This document shows, piece after piece, positions 1 through 11,697 of a DNA stretch of 64,000 nt. The notes under the pieces are model-generated. The model was not told the origin of the DNA. It saw nothing but the letters and a program-made list of their open reading frames with translations, and made no database searches. Origin of the DNA: Meconema thalassinum (taxonomy: Eukaryota > Arthropoda > Insecta > Orthoptera > Tettigoniidae); assembly GCA_946902985.2 (NCBI GenBank), contig OX336395.1, positions 291,395,065 through 291,459,064 of the forward strand, given 5' to 3'. The translations under genes were made by a program, and so were the position numbers. Each line of letters begins with the position of its first letter. The first letter of the stretch is position 1.

Positions 1-1
1 C

Positions 2-64
2 ATGGCGATGCTGGAATGTGCTTATGAGTGTTTGGAGAAACGTCGAGGTCTACGACTACTGCAG
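2..64 (+). CDS. possible 3' end of an unidentified exon at the window edge
   Basis: An open frame of 21 codons starts at the second base of the window and ends exactly before a GTAAGA, a good match to a metazoan 5' splice donor (CAG|GTAAGA). The encoded peptide is charged (Glu/Lys/Arg-rich near its end) and I do not recognise it. The sequence beyond the donor is AT-rich and full of stops, as an intron would be. This could equally be chance in so short a stretch; the upstream sequence lies outside the window. Confidence 0.2.
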
Positions 65-622
65 GTAAGACTGTTTTTACAAAAATAATGTCTATTGTCT
101 GCCACATTTCAATAAAAAGAAACGAAACTATTGAAAACAAAATGAGTATATAAGTGACCATTTACCCCCTCCCCACCCTACCTCACCGTGTTTGCTCTGG
201 TCAACCATACACATCAGCTTTCTCTCTCCACTCATACATTCACACCTGTCTTTGGGAACAAACACAACCACTTTATTTATTCCCAAAAGCACATTCTCGA
301 CATGCACACTCATCCCAAAAGAACGTATTTAGTTAATCATTTACATTACAAAAAAAATAATATAAAGTTACTAAAAATCTTACTTATTTCATATTTACAA
401 AAAAACACAACTTTGTACAGCGTTAAAAGAATTACACTATTTACCAATCAAAAAATTAAAAAAAAAAAAGGTTGCATAGAACTCCTTTAAAGAGCAAAAG
501 GTCCAAGTGGATTGCCACTATTTACAAAATCTACTATTTACAATGACAGAAACCAATATTTACAAAATACTAAATCTACAAGTTACATAAAGCTATGTCC
601 CATAAACGATTAAACAATGAAA
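65..622. other. AT-rich non-coding interval
   Basis: I see no gene, RNA or recognisable repeat here. The sequence is AT-rich with long A runs near 440-470. It lies downstream of the 3' end of the minus-strand DNA polymerase, so it may include that gene's 3' untranslated region, but I see no polyadenylation signal I would defend. Confidence 0.4.
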
Positions 623-3600
623 TCACACCTCCTCCTCTTTGCGATCATAACCCCAGGGCAGGCTGGTGAGCAGGTCATCAGCCCACACACGTTTGTTATC
701 CATGGAGGCGAGGGTGCGTTTTCTCTGTTCCACAAGATACAAATGATGGTTGCTGGATTGTATCCTGCACTGTGTATGAGACATAGCTTTGCCCGTGCGT
801 AAAAACGCTAGATAGTCATCAACACGTAGCGATTTTACCACTGCCCTACCTACACCTTTTGCTCTTTTGGCTTCCTTACAGTCGAGTGTGCGATAAGCAT
901 ACATTTTCGAAGCCAAACCTACGAATTCCATCATAATGGAATCACCGCATTCATCTTTTAAAACGCCCATTTCCTTCTTGTTTTTTATGGGCAGCTGAAA
1001 CACGTTGGCAGCACTATAGCAAGAGGTGTCGAACCAGTCACTATGTTGCCTCATGACGTCATAGGGGTTGCAGTGGCGAATGTGGTAAATGAATGAGTCC
1101 GTATCCATATACAAAAGAGAGACGTCCTCAAAATGGCGTTTCGCAAACTCATAGTGGAATCGATACATGACCGATTTAGAAAAGTCTAAAATGACTTGAC
1201 CCAAGTAAATGGGTTTATCCATGGTCACGCTGGTCTTACTCATTTCAATGGTGGCTAAATCCTCATCGATAATGTTGATCGATTTAAAATTTGGCTTGGC
1301 AATGTACCGCCGGGCACCCCACCGCCCCTCCCAGACATTGACCAATTTAATGTCACGGTATTTGCGGACATTCTCCATAGACTTGCCATAGATGCAGTTG
1401 TTCATTAATTTTAAAAAATTAATTTCAAACTGCTGTGTTGCCATTTGTCGGTGCTCTGTGTTGAGTCGCATGTATGGCTCAAGTCATGCTTTTTGAGCAA
1501 AAGAAATACCCCTGTGGATTTTCTTCAACACCAAGCCTTGGGCGAGGCATTGCACCAACATTTGAATATGTAGCACATACCGATTTTTGTTGTAAAGTGT
1601 GCCCATGAGTTTTTCAATTTTCACTTTACTGTCAGGGGGGACCATTTGCTCAAGGCAGAATGGGAAATCGGCATGTTCATCATACAAGGATGAGGGATAT
1701 TCAATATCCACTTCTAGCACATATCCACGGCCTGTTTCTTGGCTAGCCATGTTCACATCAAATTCTGACACTTGTTTGTTTGTCAGCCTAACACACTTCC
1801 CATAGGGCAAAGGCTGACTCATGGCGTAACCGTACAAATTATTCACGGCATAGTACATTAAGTACGATTCTGGTTTGTCTGGTGAATAATCAGGCATGTA
1901 GACATTGTTCGCTTCGGCATGGCGTTGGTTAAGCGACACAAAGCCGCCACGAATGCCCTTTTCAAAAAATAGAACCATGTCTACGTCAGTGAGTAAATCC
2001 AATTCCACTTGAGTGTATTTTAAAGCGGCATCGAACGAGAGCCCAGGACTCGTATAATAGTGAGCCGGGTCAAGACCGTAAATGTGTTGACACAAGTTAC
2101 GGAATTTTTCAAACACATCAGTGAGCAGCAATACATCCAGTTTTAGGTAATGCAAAGCATATTCACTTAGTGTGTTAATGCCAAACACTCCCCAAACTTG
2201 ACATGCATGTGCATAGTCTTCATCGGAAACGGTACTGCGTGTTAGTTTCGAGTAAAATTTCTCTTGTGGTGGGAGTTTTCTTTGCTTCAACACGGCCCAG
2301 CTGTTGCAGAAATCATACGGGAATATACCTTTTCGAATGCACAATTGAAATTGCTCAGGATCATTAAAATGCATTCTAGTATTTCTTAATTCCTCCTCAT
2401 TCAAGCCATTCACAAGGCTGTCTAGCGAGGATGCCATAAACTTAAAGGAATCCAAAAATCGAATGCTAAAGTCGCCCAACCTCCATGTCAGGGCTGTAAA
2501 ACGCTCATGGTTTTGGGGAATAATGGTAAACGAGCCCTTATTGACATGGCCCAATTCACGAATCAAAAACTGAATGTCATAATTTGCCAGATTGTGGAAA
2601 AAGACACTAATGAAACGAGGGGCTGGAAAGTTCAAGTTGCATTTACTATGCGCAGCTCCACGAAACTCCCCTGGAAAATACGAGTGGTCTCTGACTTTTT
2701 CCTCTCCACTTAAAATAGGCTTTTCGCAAATATGGCATGTCATAGCATGCTCATACTGCTGCTGCTGTTCTGGAGATAGGCTCATGGGTACTGGGTGGTC
2801 CAGTAATTCCTGTACATCATGAGCCAACTTGACAAGTTCATCCAAGAACCATTTGGCACAATCTGGCCCCTCGCGGTATTTGTAAACGGATTGTGTGGGG
2901 TCATAGGCACACACCACATTAAATCCAATGGCAAAGGGTTCATGTTTTTGAATGGCTGTGGTTGAGCTGATGGTGGGATCTGGTTCACATCCCGCCAGGG
3001 GTGTGGTGAGTGCTTCGAAATCTGCATATACCACATAGGGGACAGTGTCACGCTTATGAATGTCCTTAAACATTAACACAGCCTTGTCCCCTTGTGGCAA
3101 TATCAGTCTCACCGCTTTCTGAGAAACACAATCTACCCTATGAAGTTCTAAGAGCATGGGGGTTGTAAAATATTGCAAGCAACGATCCCAAATATGTGTT
3201 TTATGTCCATGCTTAGACGTTTGACTGCTTAGCAATCTACTCAGGCTTTTAATGAGGCAATAGTGATTCACTTCTCCATAAGACAGATATAAAAGATGAA
3301 TGTGGTGTCGTTTCGGTTCTTTTGTGGCATAAAGAGGACCCACAATCTCATCACCATCAAGGCCATACACCATGAACGAAAAGTCATGGTTATCTTGTTC
3401 AAACCTATGGATCTCGGTTAAGTCCATAGGGAACGACACTCGAGTTAAATTTAAAGATTGTGTTAATTCATCAAACTTGGCCTTGTACTTTGCTGGTCTG
3501 TTAACATTACGATCTTGAGCTGGCTGCAAATACGCAGCCACATTCCACAGAAAACATTCATCATCAAAATTTTCAATATTCACCACAGCCTTTTTCGAAG

Positions 3601-4069
3601 CTATAGCTGGTGGTGTTTTAATATAGCTAGACCCAGCATTCAACGGATTGAAATGACAAATGTTGATTTGTAGATGATGAATTTTGTCTAAGGCAAGGCC
3701 ACTCGGTCCTTGTTGCAGTTTATCAAATTTTGATAGCAAGGCATTCACCACGTGGGTTTCATACCACTGTTCCAAATTATGGGCTATGAATAGCTCTTGC
3801 ATTTTACTGCAAATATAAAATGTCTCTTTTTGCTCTACGTCCTTCTTTTTATATATGAAATCGCACACCAGTTCTGTATTCACCTTTAAAGCCGTATGCA
3901 ACCTTTGCACTGTACAAATTTCAATTTTAAAAATTTCAAAACAAGATTCTAAAAATTCTTTGGGAATCAAACATTTTCTAACATTCACTACGCGGCCAGA
4001 GCACACACGCGATTTGAAACAAGACTCAAGGGGCCCCCAAGTTAACGTATCCGCAGCAGTAAAAGACAT
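623..4069 (-). pseudogene. protein-primed family B DNA polymerase, Polinton/Maverick-adintovirus type, interrupted by one stop
   Basis: One reading frame of about 1,148 codons is split by a single in-frame TGA at 1484-1486. The upstream part is 861 residues, and the same frame continues for 286 codons to 623. The frame shows a Cys/His cluster (CHIC near residue 443, then RDH and RGAAH) typical of this polymerase group. It has exonuclease motifs I (YADFEAL, about 350), II (NLANYDIQFL, about 493) and III (YLKLDVLLLTD, about 640). Polymerase motif B (NNCIYGKSMENV) and motif C (YMDTDS, near base 1100) lie after the stop. Motif A reads AVNNLYG at about 741: codon 1847-1849 is GCC where the family has an Asp codon. 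Such polymerases replicate Polinton/Maverick elements and related viruses using a terminal protein primer. I find no integrase, packaging ATPase, protease or capsid genes nearby, so this is an isolated or truncated copy. The start is the first ATG of the open frame. Confidence 0.88.
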
Positions 4070-5269
4070 TATTTTGAAAGAACACTCTCACCTGAGTTTT
4101 CAGCTGTAGACTGCTTGACAATGGATCCACTCTAAAGCCACTTGGTTTTCAACTGTATTTGCTGTAGCGGTGAACCCTTTTTTTTCCAAATATCTAAAAA
4201 GAAATATAATAAACCACCATAAGTATATCCATTCCATATAGTTTATGCATTTCATAAACAAAACAAAATCAAACAGGTTATATTATATAATAAAACGAAT
4301 CTCACCTTGACGTGTAATGCTTTGCTATATTCCCGTCTCGTGGGCTAGTGTGGAAATGGTTTCCTTCTCTAGCTGTCTTTCTCTCTTTCTTTAATATCGT
4401 TCTCACACACACTCATACAACAGGTAGGCTATACCGGTTATCTGCAAATAAATAAATAAATAAATAAATAAAATCATTAATTACCTAATCAATAAATAAT
4501 TGCATGTATTTATATAAAAATCAATAAATATATAAATGAATAAATATATACCTACCCCACAACAAGGTTAAGTATTTTCCACCAACAACAAAACTGTTAA
4601 ACAAGACCAGGGGTTTCATGCAACGCAGTGTGTTCAAAGGTAGTCACCTAAGTGAGAGTGGGAATGATAACGACATGTCTTTATATATGTTACGTTGCAT
4701 GTATAATCTTTTTTTTTTCACGCTTTGAAGATTCTGTTATCAGGCACGTGGACAGCTAACGTCCCAGATGAACACCTGCGGCAGATCAAATTTCACGTCA
4801 ACTTGCATTTTGTCACGTACGAAGCAAGACAGGATGTAACTTGTTTAGCGTACATGTCATCTCACACGTGTATGCATGCATTTCGCACTTCCCTGCCACC
4901 ACAATGGTCAGATTATTTCACCTTCAAGCGTCTTGGTCATTTTCCATTGCACTTGTTGTCAAATCAGATCAACGCCTTCCAATAAGCTCAAATGACATTC
5001 ATCTCCTGCTCGTCTGCAAGTTTGTTTTCTCTACTCGCTTCGACCAACATAGAACCAAGTTCTCATCACCGTTTACACGTTAAAGGTAAAATATCAGAAA
5101 ACGCATGCTCGCTCTGTCATACACCGACCCGCCGAAATAGCGATTGTTCTATTAAGCATGGTCCTTGTGGTTAACGACAGGTTCGTTGAAACACACACCC
5201 AGCAGTATCGTCTCTCTCAACCACCACGCTTCATAAACATTATAAACAGGTGAAGAAAAAGAAAATGTT
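4070..5269. other. non-coding interval with an (AAAT)n microsatellite
   Basis: I find no convincing gene. A short (AAAT)n tract lies at about 4447-4473. Small open frames (for example 4725-4985 plus) show no recognisable domain. No terminal inverted repeat of a Polinton could be matched between this interval and the interval left of 623. Confidence 0.4.
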
Positions 5270-6160
5270 TTTTCAACATGTATGGCGTTAGGCCCTTTGT
5301 GAATTATTTTTTGGAATAAAATATGTACCACATTTGAAAGGGGGGCGTTAGGCCGAGTCCTAGGACACCTCGTACACGTCTCTAGCGTTATTGGTTCGTG
5401 AGATATCGGCAAAAATCACAAAAAACACATGTTTACCCCAAAATCGAGTTTCCAATTTTTTAAAAATTACAACGAGTGGTCCATAGCAAAGAGGACGTCA
5501 CTCCGAGTCCTTGGACCCGTCGTACACACCTCTAGCATGATTGGTTCGCGAGATATAGCAAAAAGTTTAAAATCACGGTTTTACCCCCAAAAAACCGTGT
5601 TTCCAGATTTTTACCTTTTCGACACCTACATTCCCGTAAAGAGCACGACGAGACGAAAAAAACGAATCCAAGCAAGCCCTCCTAGCATGGCTCCTTCCAT
5701 TCCAAGGTCGCAGGGGCTCAACACTTGCTTTTGGAAGCAGCTCCCCATCATTCCACTACTGTCAGGTTTTTATCCTAGAGACTTGAAATTTATTTTGGGG
5801 GTAGAGGGGGTAGGGACCATTGATTTATGTCAAACAATTTTTTTTGTTAACTTCCTAGTTTCCAAAATATAGGAATTTCAAAATTCGAGTGTTTAAAAAA
5901 AACATAAAAAATAAAAAAGTTTTATTATAGAAAATAAAGGTCATAAAGACCATTCGTCTGAGTCATAGCACAACGTTCTATCATCTTTTGTTTTCAAACT
6001 ATCACCTACTTTCTAAAACAAAAATTTTCAAAAAAAAAATTAAGAAATATTACGTGTGATCCATAGCAAATCCCCCGTCATCCCAAGTCCAACGACACCT
6101 CATTCGTGAATCTCCGACCACGGGTTCGGGAGTTATCGGCTCGCATTGGGAGTAGTGGTG
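5270..6160. repeat. degenerate tandem repeat built on a 'ccatagcaaa ... gagtcc ... ggttcg-gagatat' unit
   Basis: At least three diverged copies of a roughly 150-bp unit can be recognised by shared landmarks: a 'GAGTCCTWGGACMCSTCGTAC' block near 5355 and 5507, a more decayed version near 6085, each followed by a 'GGTTCG(T/C)GAGATAT' or 'GGGTTCGGGAGTTATCG' block. The spacers are T/A-rich. It is non-coding. The remainder up to about 6640 shows nothing recognisable. Confidence 0.5.
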
Positions 6161-6650
6161 GGGGGAGGCAGAATCGGCATTACTCCCCTACTTATTTCAT
6201 ATGTTTCTGTGCTAATGAATTTACGTTTATACAAGGAAAAAACAGTTTAATCTTAATCCTTATTTTTTTCTGTTCTAATATTCAAAACAAATTTGGTAGA
6301 TATATTTTCCCAGCTCTGTTCGGACTAGGTGGATTTTCGGATTAGCGGGGTTTGGATTGGCGGGACTCGACTGATACGTAACCCAACTCAGTTACTACTC
6401 TGGTTTTCCACTAAAATAATAATGGTTGTTTACACGAACTGATACTCGTAGAGATATAGAAGCCAATCTTAAGCTAAGTAATACAAATTATATCGTTGTT
6501 GTTGTTTGCTGTTTTTTGCGTTTTGCATTGTCATTTTTTACATAGACGCTGAACACGTTTAATTTTCCTGCCAAGACCCATAATTAGCAACACCCCAGTA
6601 TCTTTTTCACACACTCATGTTAATTTTTACAAGAAAAGCAACTACTTACG

Positions 6651-7525
6651 AGAAATCTCGCATGTTCATAAACCACACTTTTCCCTATAGGTTTATAATG
6701 AGAGACTTAAAAAAAAAAGTTGTTATGGTTTCAACCAAATGTAATTTGTGTGCTGAGTTCATTGATTGACAGCGAACCTGTAAATGAATTAAGGTTTAAT
6801 AGTTTGGACATGAAACAGGCGTCCGTAAGGCCAAAATGCGAACTGAACAGCAATGATGTCGCGTATTTTCCTACAGCAACAGTATTTGCAAATCACACAC
6901 TTCTTACAATAGTATATATTTATGAAATTAGAATGCAATTCGTCACTGCTAATGTCTATTCTCTTTCATTCGAATGCTCATTTGTCACGATCGGTCGCTT
7001 GTGAGCGCCGCAGGAGGGATCTATACTACTGAAATAATATATACTGGCGGACCCGTGCGAGAAATCTCGCAATGTTCATAAACCACACTTTTCCCAATAG
7101 GTTTATAATGAGAGACTTAAGGAGAAAGGTTGCTATAACACTCGCCCGTTATTCGAAATTTATGAAATTATACGATTTGAGTACCCATTCCTTTGATTTA
7201 CTGTTTCTGAAATCCATGCAAAATGATAAAGGTAAGACCTCAGAATGTTAAAATGACATGAAACAGGCGTCACAGCGGCCAAAATGTGAAGAGAACAGTA
7301 ATTATGGAGCGTATTTACCTACAGCAACAGTATCTGCAAATCGCACACTTCGTACATTTTCTTAAAAGTCATTTTTAAAGAAATTATAGATATTTATGAA
7401 ATTAGAGTGTAATTCGTTACTGCTAATGTATATTCTCTTTCATTTGAATGCTCATTTGTCACGATCGGTCGCTTGTTAGCACCGCAGGAGGGATCTATAC
7501 TACTGAAATAATATATATGATGATG
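6651..7525 (+). repeat. direct duplication of a ~430-bp element with a 5' hairpin
   Basis: Two direct copies are seen: one from about 6651 to 7050 and one from about 7057 to 7525. Both begin with the block AGAAATCTCGC and 'GTTCATAAACCACACTTTTC', and both carry GACATGAAACAGGCGTC. They end with 'GTCACGATCGGTCGCTTG' and GGGATCTATACTACTGAAATAATATA. The start of the second copy, GCGAGAAATCTCGC, can fold as a perfect 6-bp stem. No coding capacity is evident. The hairpin start resembles the GC-rich hairpin starts of other array elements in this window. Confidence 0.7.
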
Positions 7526-7526
7526 A

Positions 7527-8830
7527 TATACAGTAGATAACTAGCAACCCACCCCAGCTTCGCCCGGTATCTTTAACGGCTTACCCAGCGTAAGCTTAAC
7601 CCTCTTAGTGCCAAGCCATTTTCAATGATCATGCAGACTATTCGAAAAAAAAAAAAAAACAACATAAATACCACATTTCCAACGATAGAATCATTATTTT
7701 TGCTTTGCATTATAACCAATACCTCTTTCTTTCATACATTATGTTCATAAAAGTAAATTTGGCATCTAAACCTTTTTAATTGAGGTTATTCTGATAATTG
7801 TTATATTATTCATTTTGTGTGTGTGTGTGTGTGTAAAAAATCAGTTTTGAGCATAAATTAAGGACACCTAAGAGTCATATTCGAAGAAACACTACGTTTC
7901 CAGCTGTAGAAAGTTCTTAGATACATCTGTGGGCAGAAAACTTCAACAAGAAGAAAACAACTGCACCGCAATTTTGGCGGGAACGCACGTGATTGGGGGA
8001 GCGGTAAGGGAGGGCGGGAATACAAACTCAAAACTATCGCGTAACGGACTTCGAAGGATAAAAGTAAACACTGCACAGGTAAGCTTGGAACCTCACCATT
8101 CCAACAGTATGAAATAATCACGGACGTATGCCTACAGAATTCTACAAATATAAGATAAACAGCGCTCTGATTGAATCTGCTTTGGCACTTTTGGCGCGAG
8201 CAGTGAGAGACGATCTGATCGGCCCGTGGCTCTGAGAGGGTTAAAAGGCACACAGACGGCAGGTCCCAGACGCAATATTCCGAAAAGCCGAGGTGAACAG
8301 CGAAAAAACTCCAAACACATATACTCTTCTATTAAGTCTTAACTCGACACGATTCGACAGTTTGATGCTGGCCGAAGCTGGGGTGATAGGCTAACTAGCT
8401 AGCTAGCTCATAAGCTCGCGCCGACGCTAGTAACTTAAATTTCCACTGAATTGTGATTGTTGGAAAATAGAAAACGAAAAAAAAATAGTGGGCGATGTAA
8501 TGAAGATAGAGATATGCTCTTGCGGACTTTTTTGTAGGACTTTTCGTGCTGAACAATTCTTATACTCATAGCATAATATAGAGATATGTTTAACGGTTTA
8601 CCCAGCGTAAGCTTAAAAGTCGCGCGGACGGTACGTTCTTCTTCCACTCGATTCACAGAAATCGTTACTGCTCGGCTTCCTTTGGTCATAAATGAATGTT
8701 CTCCTAAAGAAACCTTCCTCGAGAAATCCTCTACAGAATGGTGAAAAACGCATCAAAATCCGTGCAGTACTTTTCGAGATTAACCCGGACATACAAACTC
8801 AAGGACTTTTATTTTACACTTACATGGTGC
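7527..8830 (+). repeat. dispersed repeat beginning with the GCTTCGCCCGG hairpin motif (family H)
   Basis: The element starts near 7536 with ACTAGCAACCCACCCCAGC followed by TTCGCCCGG, the same start seen at 50506 and, more loosely, at 31755. It includes the block GTTTACCCAGCGTAAGCTTAA (8588 onward). The stretch 8480-8790 is matched by a diverged copy at 56930-57245, and 8290-8480 by 53790-54010. A (GT)n tract lies at about 7815-7832. There is no credible coding frame. The outer limits are approximate. Confidence 0.55.
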
Positions 8831-10058
8831 AGGATGTAGAAAAAATCCAAGGTCCACTGGATCACATGAGACGGCCGGTCATCTGAGTTGGCCTCATCCA
8901 GTATCATTTCTAGGTTATGTAAGTCGAGTATAATTTACCGGTATTTTATCGATATGGCAAGCGCGAAACAGCGTTTGGCTTCTGTGCAATCAAGGATCAT
9001 GTATCAACCATTAGCCTACATGTCGCCCGTCAACCGCCCCTTCAACTCGTTATGTTTGTATCAATCAAGCGATCCGGTTGTGATATATCACAGGCTGCAT
9101 CACAAGTAGTGTCGCGCGAACACACGGCATGTCCATAGCGTAACTACGGGGCATCAATCTCCCCAGAGCCAAATTTGAATTATGTTGAAGTTTTGAATAT
9201 ATATAGGCATTTCGTTTCACTGTACGATATGTATGTGTTAAAGTTATGTACAAATATACCATGGAGAAAGAATAAGAGGATATGCCCCGAGCTCGTTTGA
9301 GTGAAGCCAAGCTCTGCGTCCAAAGTGGGCGTAACCTTAACTTGTATTCGGTGTTCCGTGACTTGCATGAGGCATTGTGCATGGCGTTTTCTGAGTTTTC
9401 CTTGCAGGATATCTTTTCGGCCTTTTCTCACCTTAACTCAAGCTGGAGCAGTAGTGATAAGTTATTAAAAAAGAAAAACCTTTTCAATTCTAATCTCAGC
9501 ATGTGTAAATTTGGTGTAAATACCAAAAAAGCCATTTCTCTGCAAATCCCAAATTATCAAACGGCTGTCGGTCAATAATTACGGTAGGCCTACGTAATGA
9601 ATCAATTCGAGGCTAATCACCAAGTTTCTACACCCATAAACAAAATACCGTACGGTACCGAAAAGTATAGGCTATACCGTACCGTATTTTTTTTGCAAAT
9701 ATGCGTCCAAGTGTTCTGTTGATTAATTTTGAGGTTGTATTCTTGAATATCAAAATGTGTACGACCAATGAGTGAAAGTGGCTGTGCTCGAAATTAGGCC
9801 TAAAAACTGATGAATGCCTCAACGCCAATAAGAACTTAAAACTCAATTTGTTGTAAATACCGTGATAAGTTCGGCATCATTAGTTCCCAAGATGTTCCTT
9901 CTTTGGTATAAGGACACCTGCATTCTATTTAATCAGTGTTTCAGCGTATTATTACGTTTTGCTGTGTCTTTCTTACAAAACTAGCCTTGAAAGGTGCTCT
10001 CATATTTCTAATTAAATTGACTTTTAAAACGATAAAGCAGCTTAATTCTGCCAAGTAC
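8831..10058. other. non-coding interval, nothing recognised
   Basis: I see no gene or known element. A locally palindromic stretch rich in TACCGTACGGTACC lies near 9648-9692. The short open frames here have no domain and no repeated counterpart in the window. Confidence 0.4.
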
Positions 10059-10349
10059 CGTGAGGTTCAAATCCCGGTCACTCCATGTGAGATCTGTGCT
10101 GCACAAAACGGAGGCAGACAGGTTTTTCTCTGGGTACTCCGGGTTTCCCTGTCAAAATTTCATTCCAGCAACACTCTCCACTATCATTTCATTTCATCTC
10201 TCATTCATTTAATCATTGCCCCAGAGGAGTGCGTCAGGCCTCGGCAGCCGGCACAGTTCATATCCTCGCCGCTAGATGGGGGCTTCATTTATTCCATTCC
10301 TGACCCGGTCGGAGACTGGAAGCAGGCTGTGGATTTTCATTTTTTTTTC
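10059..10349 (+). mobile_element. tRNA-derived SINE, family 1, copy a (5'-truncated)
   Basis: This matches, over almost its full length, the copies at 42150-42482 and 49688-50020, but it lacks the first ~70 bases including the A box. The B box (GGTTCAAATCC) is present near 10063. The body shows the blocks CAGACAGGTTTTTCTC and GAGTGCGTCAGGCC, and the copy ends in GGCTGTGGATTTTCAT followed by a T run. RNA polymerase III promoter-bearing SINEs of this sort depend on a LINE for mobilisation. The truncation removes half of the promoter, so this copy is presumably dead. Confidence 0.8.
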
Positions 10350-10599
10350 ACCGTGATGTACAGAGTGTATTCTGCCTATCCAAGAAAAAATCTTGACTTG
10401 TCATTGCAGTTTTATGTCACTAAAATCCATTACTAGTTGGAGTGGTTTACGGCTTTAAGCATAGAGACAGTCATTTTCTTGCTCCCCAAAGTGGGCGTGC
10501 CGTTTGGCTTCAGCAGCTTGCGCTAGGCAGCGCAGCGAAGGCATCTTCTTCCGTTCTTTCCCCATGAAATATTCAGGGCCATTACCTATGGGTGTCGTG

Positions 10600-11222
10600 C
10601 CATTTCGTCCAAATTCCTTGAACAGAGGCAGGTGGGTTGACTCTAACGGCCCACTAGTGCTATTTCGTCCAAACACCTATGATTGACAGTATGACAGGTC
10701 TACAATAACTGTTTCATTTAATTGTGTTTCTTGTTAGAAATAAGTAATTTTTTGAGTTTGTATTAATGGGCGTCACTCGCTCCGCTCGTTTGACACCAGT
10801 CAGCTATATTTTACAATGAAATGCTTATAATCTAAACGTAGTGAGAATAAAAACAAATATTTTCACAAATTAGGTGATAATTAAAATATATCCAGAGTTG
10901 CATTACTAAAACATATCTTTAAATATCTTATCATATATCAAGCAGGAATATTTGTTTATTCATTAAATCACATGGGGACTTTGAAGGGCTTTGAGGAGGG
11001 AGCCCTAAGGGAATATCCCACAACCTGTAGTTGTGCACGTAAGCACAGGGGTCATTGACCACCGACTACCTGCACTGCCTCAACCCTTGTCAACATTTCG
11101 TCTGGACGAGATGGCACTCATTAAATTGTGTAATAATTTGTAAAACCGAGCTGGACGAAATGGCAAGTTTTTCATGGAAATGTGTTGCTGGACGAAATGG
11201 CACCTGGACGAAATAGCACTGA
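10600..11222. mobile_element. MITE-like element with tandem TTTCGTCCA inverted ends
   Basis: The left end carries two copies of GTGC(C/T)ATTTCGTCCAA about 55 bases apart (near 10600 and 10658). The right end carries four inverted copies, GGACGA(A/G)ATGGCA or close variants, between 11104 and 11222. The interior has no coding frame; a stretch near 10776-10790 reads as an alternating 'cgctccgctcg'. Inverted, multiplied end motifs and a short non-coding body are typical of a non-autonomous DNA transposon. I could not define a target duplication, and the family is unknown to me. Confidence 0.45.
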
Positions 11223-11697
11223 ACCTATCTATGTGCGCCCTGAAAAACACGGCTATTTACTAACTACAATACTGGCACCTGTCATTTACAAACGGTTAAC
11301 TCAGAAAGGAAAAGGGGTCATTCTCTACAAACAGTTCACGCCACCTAATGAATGGGTGTGGCACCACAAGGGTCTTTCCAGCTCTCAATGGAAGGATGGA
11401 CTGAAGCTTGTATGTAATGTAGCCGCAGTTAGAGCTGTACCAGGCAGAAGCCGGGACGATAACCGTTGTCGCCGCTGTGGCAACGAGATTGAAACCTTCC
11501 CTCATGTCCTTGGGTTCTGCAATTATGGTGAGGCTCTACGTAACACAGGACATCACTCAGTAAGATCCATCCTTGCGGTGAGTCTGAGAGATGTTGGCTT
11601 CGTGGTGCATGAAGAAGATTCAGGGCTAGCCACGCAAGGCAGTACCAGGCGCATTGACATCATAGCCTACAAGGAAGATGAAAAGAAGGATTAAATA
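11223..11697 (+). pseudogene. R2-like (restriction-like endonuclease) LINE, C-terminal region, part 1
   Basis: The open frame ending at 11694 shows, in order, a GLSSSQWKDGLKL block, a Cys-Cys-His-Cys zinc motif (CRRCG ... FPHVLGFC), an HHSVRS block and RRIDIIAY. These are the hallmarks of the zinc knuckle plus PD-(D/E)XK endonuclease region of R2-type LINEs, which nick the target to prime reverse transcription. The polymerase domain is absent, so the copy is 5'-truncated, and the LINE-like similarity probably begins near 11270. A TAA at 11692-11694 ends the frame three bases before a mariner inserts at the TA of 11696-11697. The rest of the reading frame resumes at 36670. Confidence 0.8.

Noticed and set aside
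623..1471. A second independent polymerase gene
   Set aside because: The frame is identical to that of the upstream segment and holds motifs B and C, which the upstream segment lacks. The two are one gene with a single stop.
4725..5083. Overlapping 80-90-codon plus-strand frames downstream of the PolB start
   Set aside because: No conserved motif, no repeat counterpart and unremarkable composition. Random open frames of this length are expected in the window.
11296..11505. Minus-strand frame inside the R2-like fragment, and similar antisense frames elsewhere (17490-17723, 25406-25639)
   Set aside because: These are shadows of well-supported coding frames on the other strand with no domain content.
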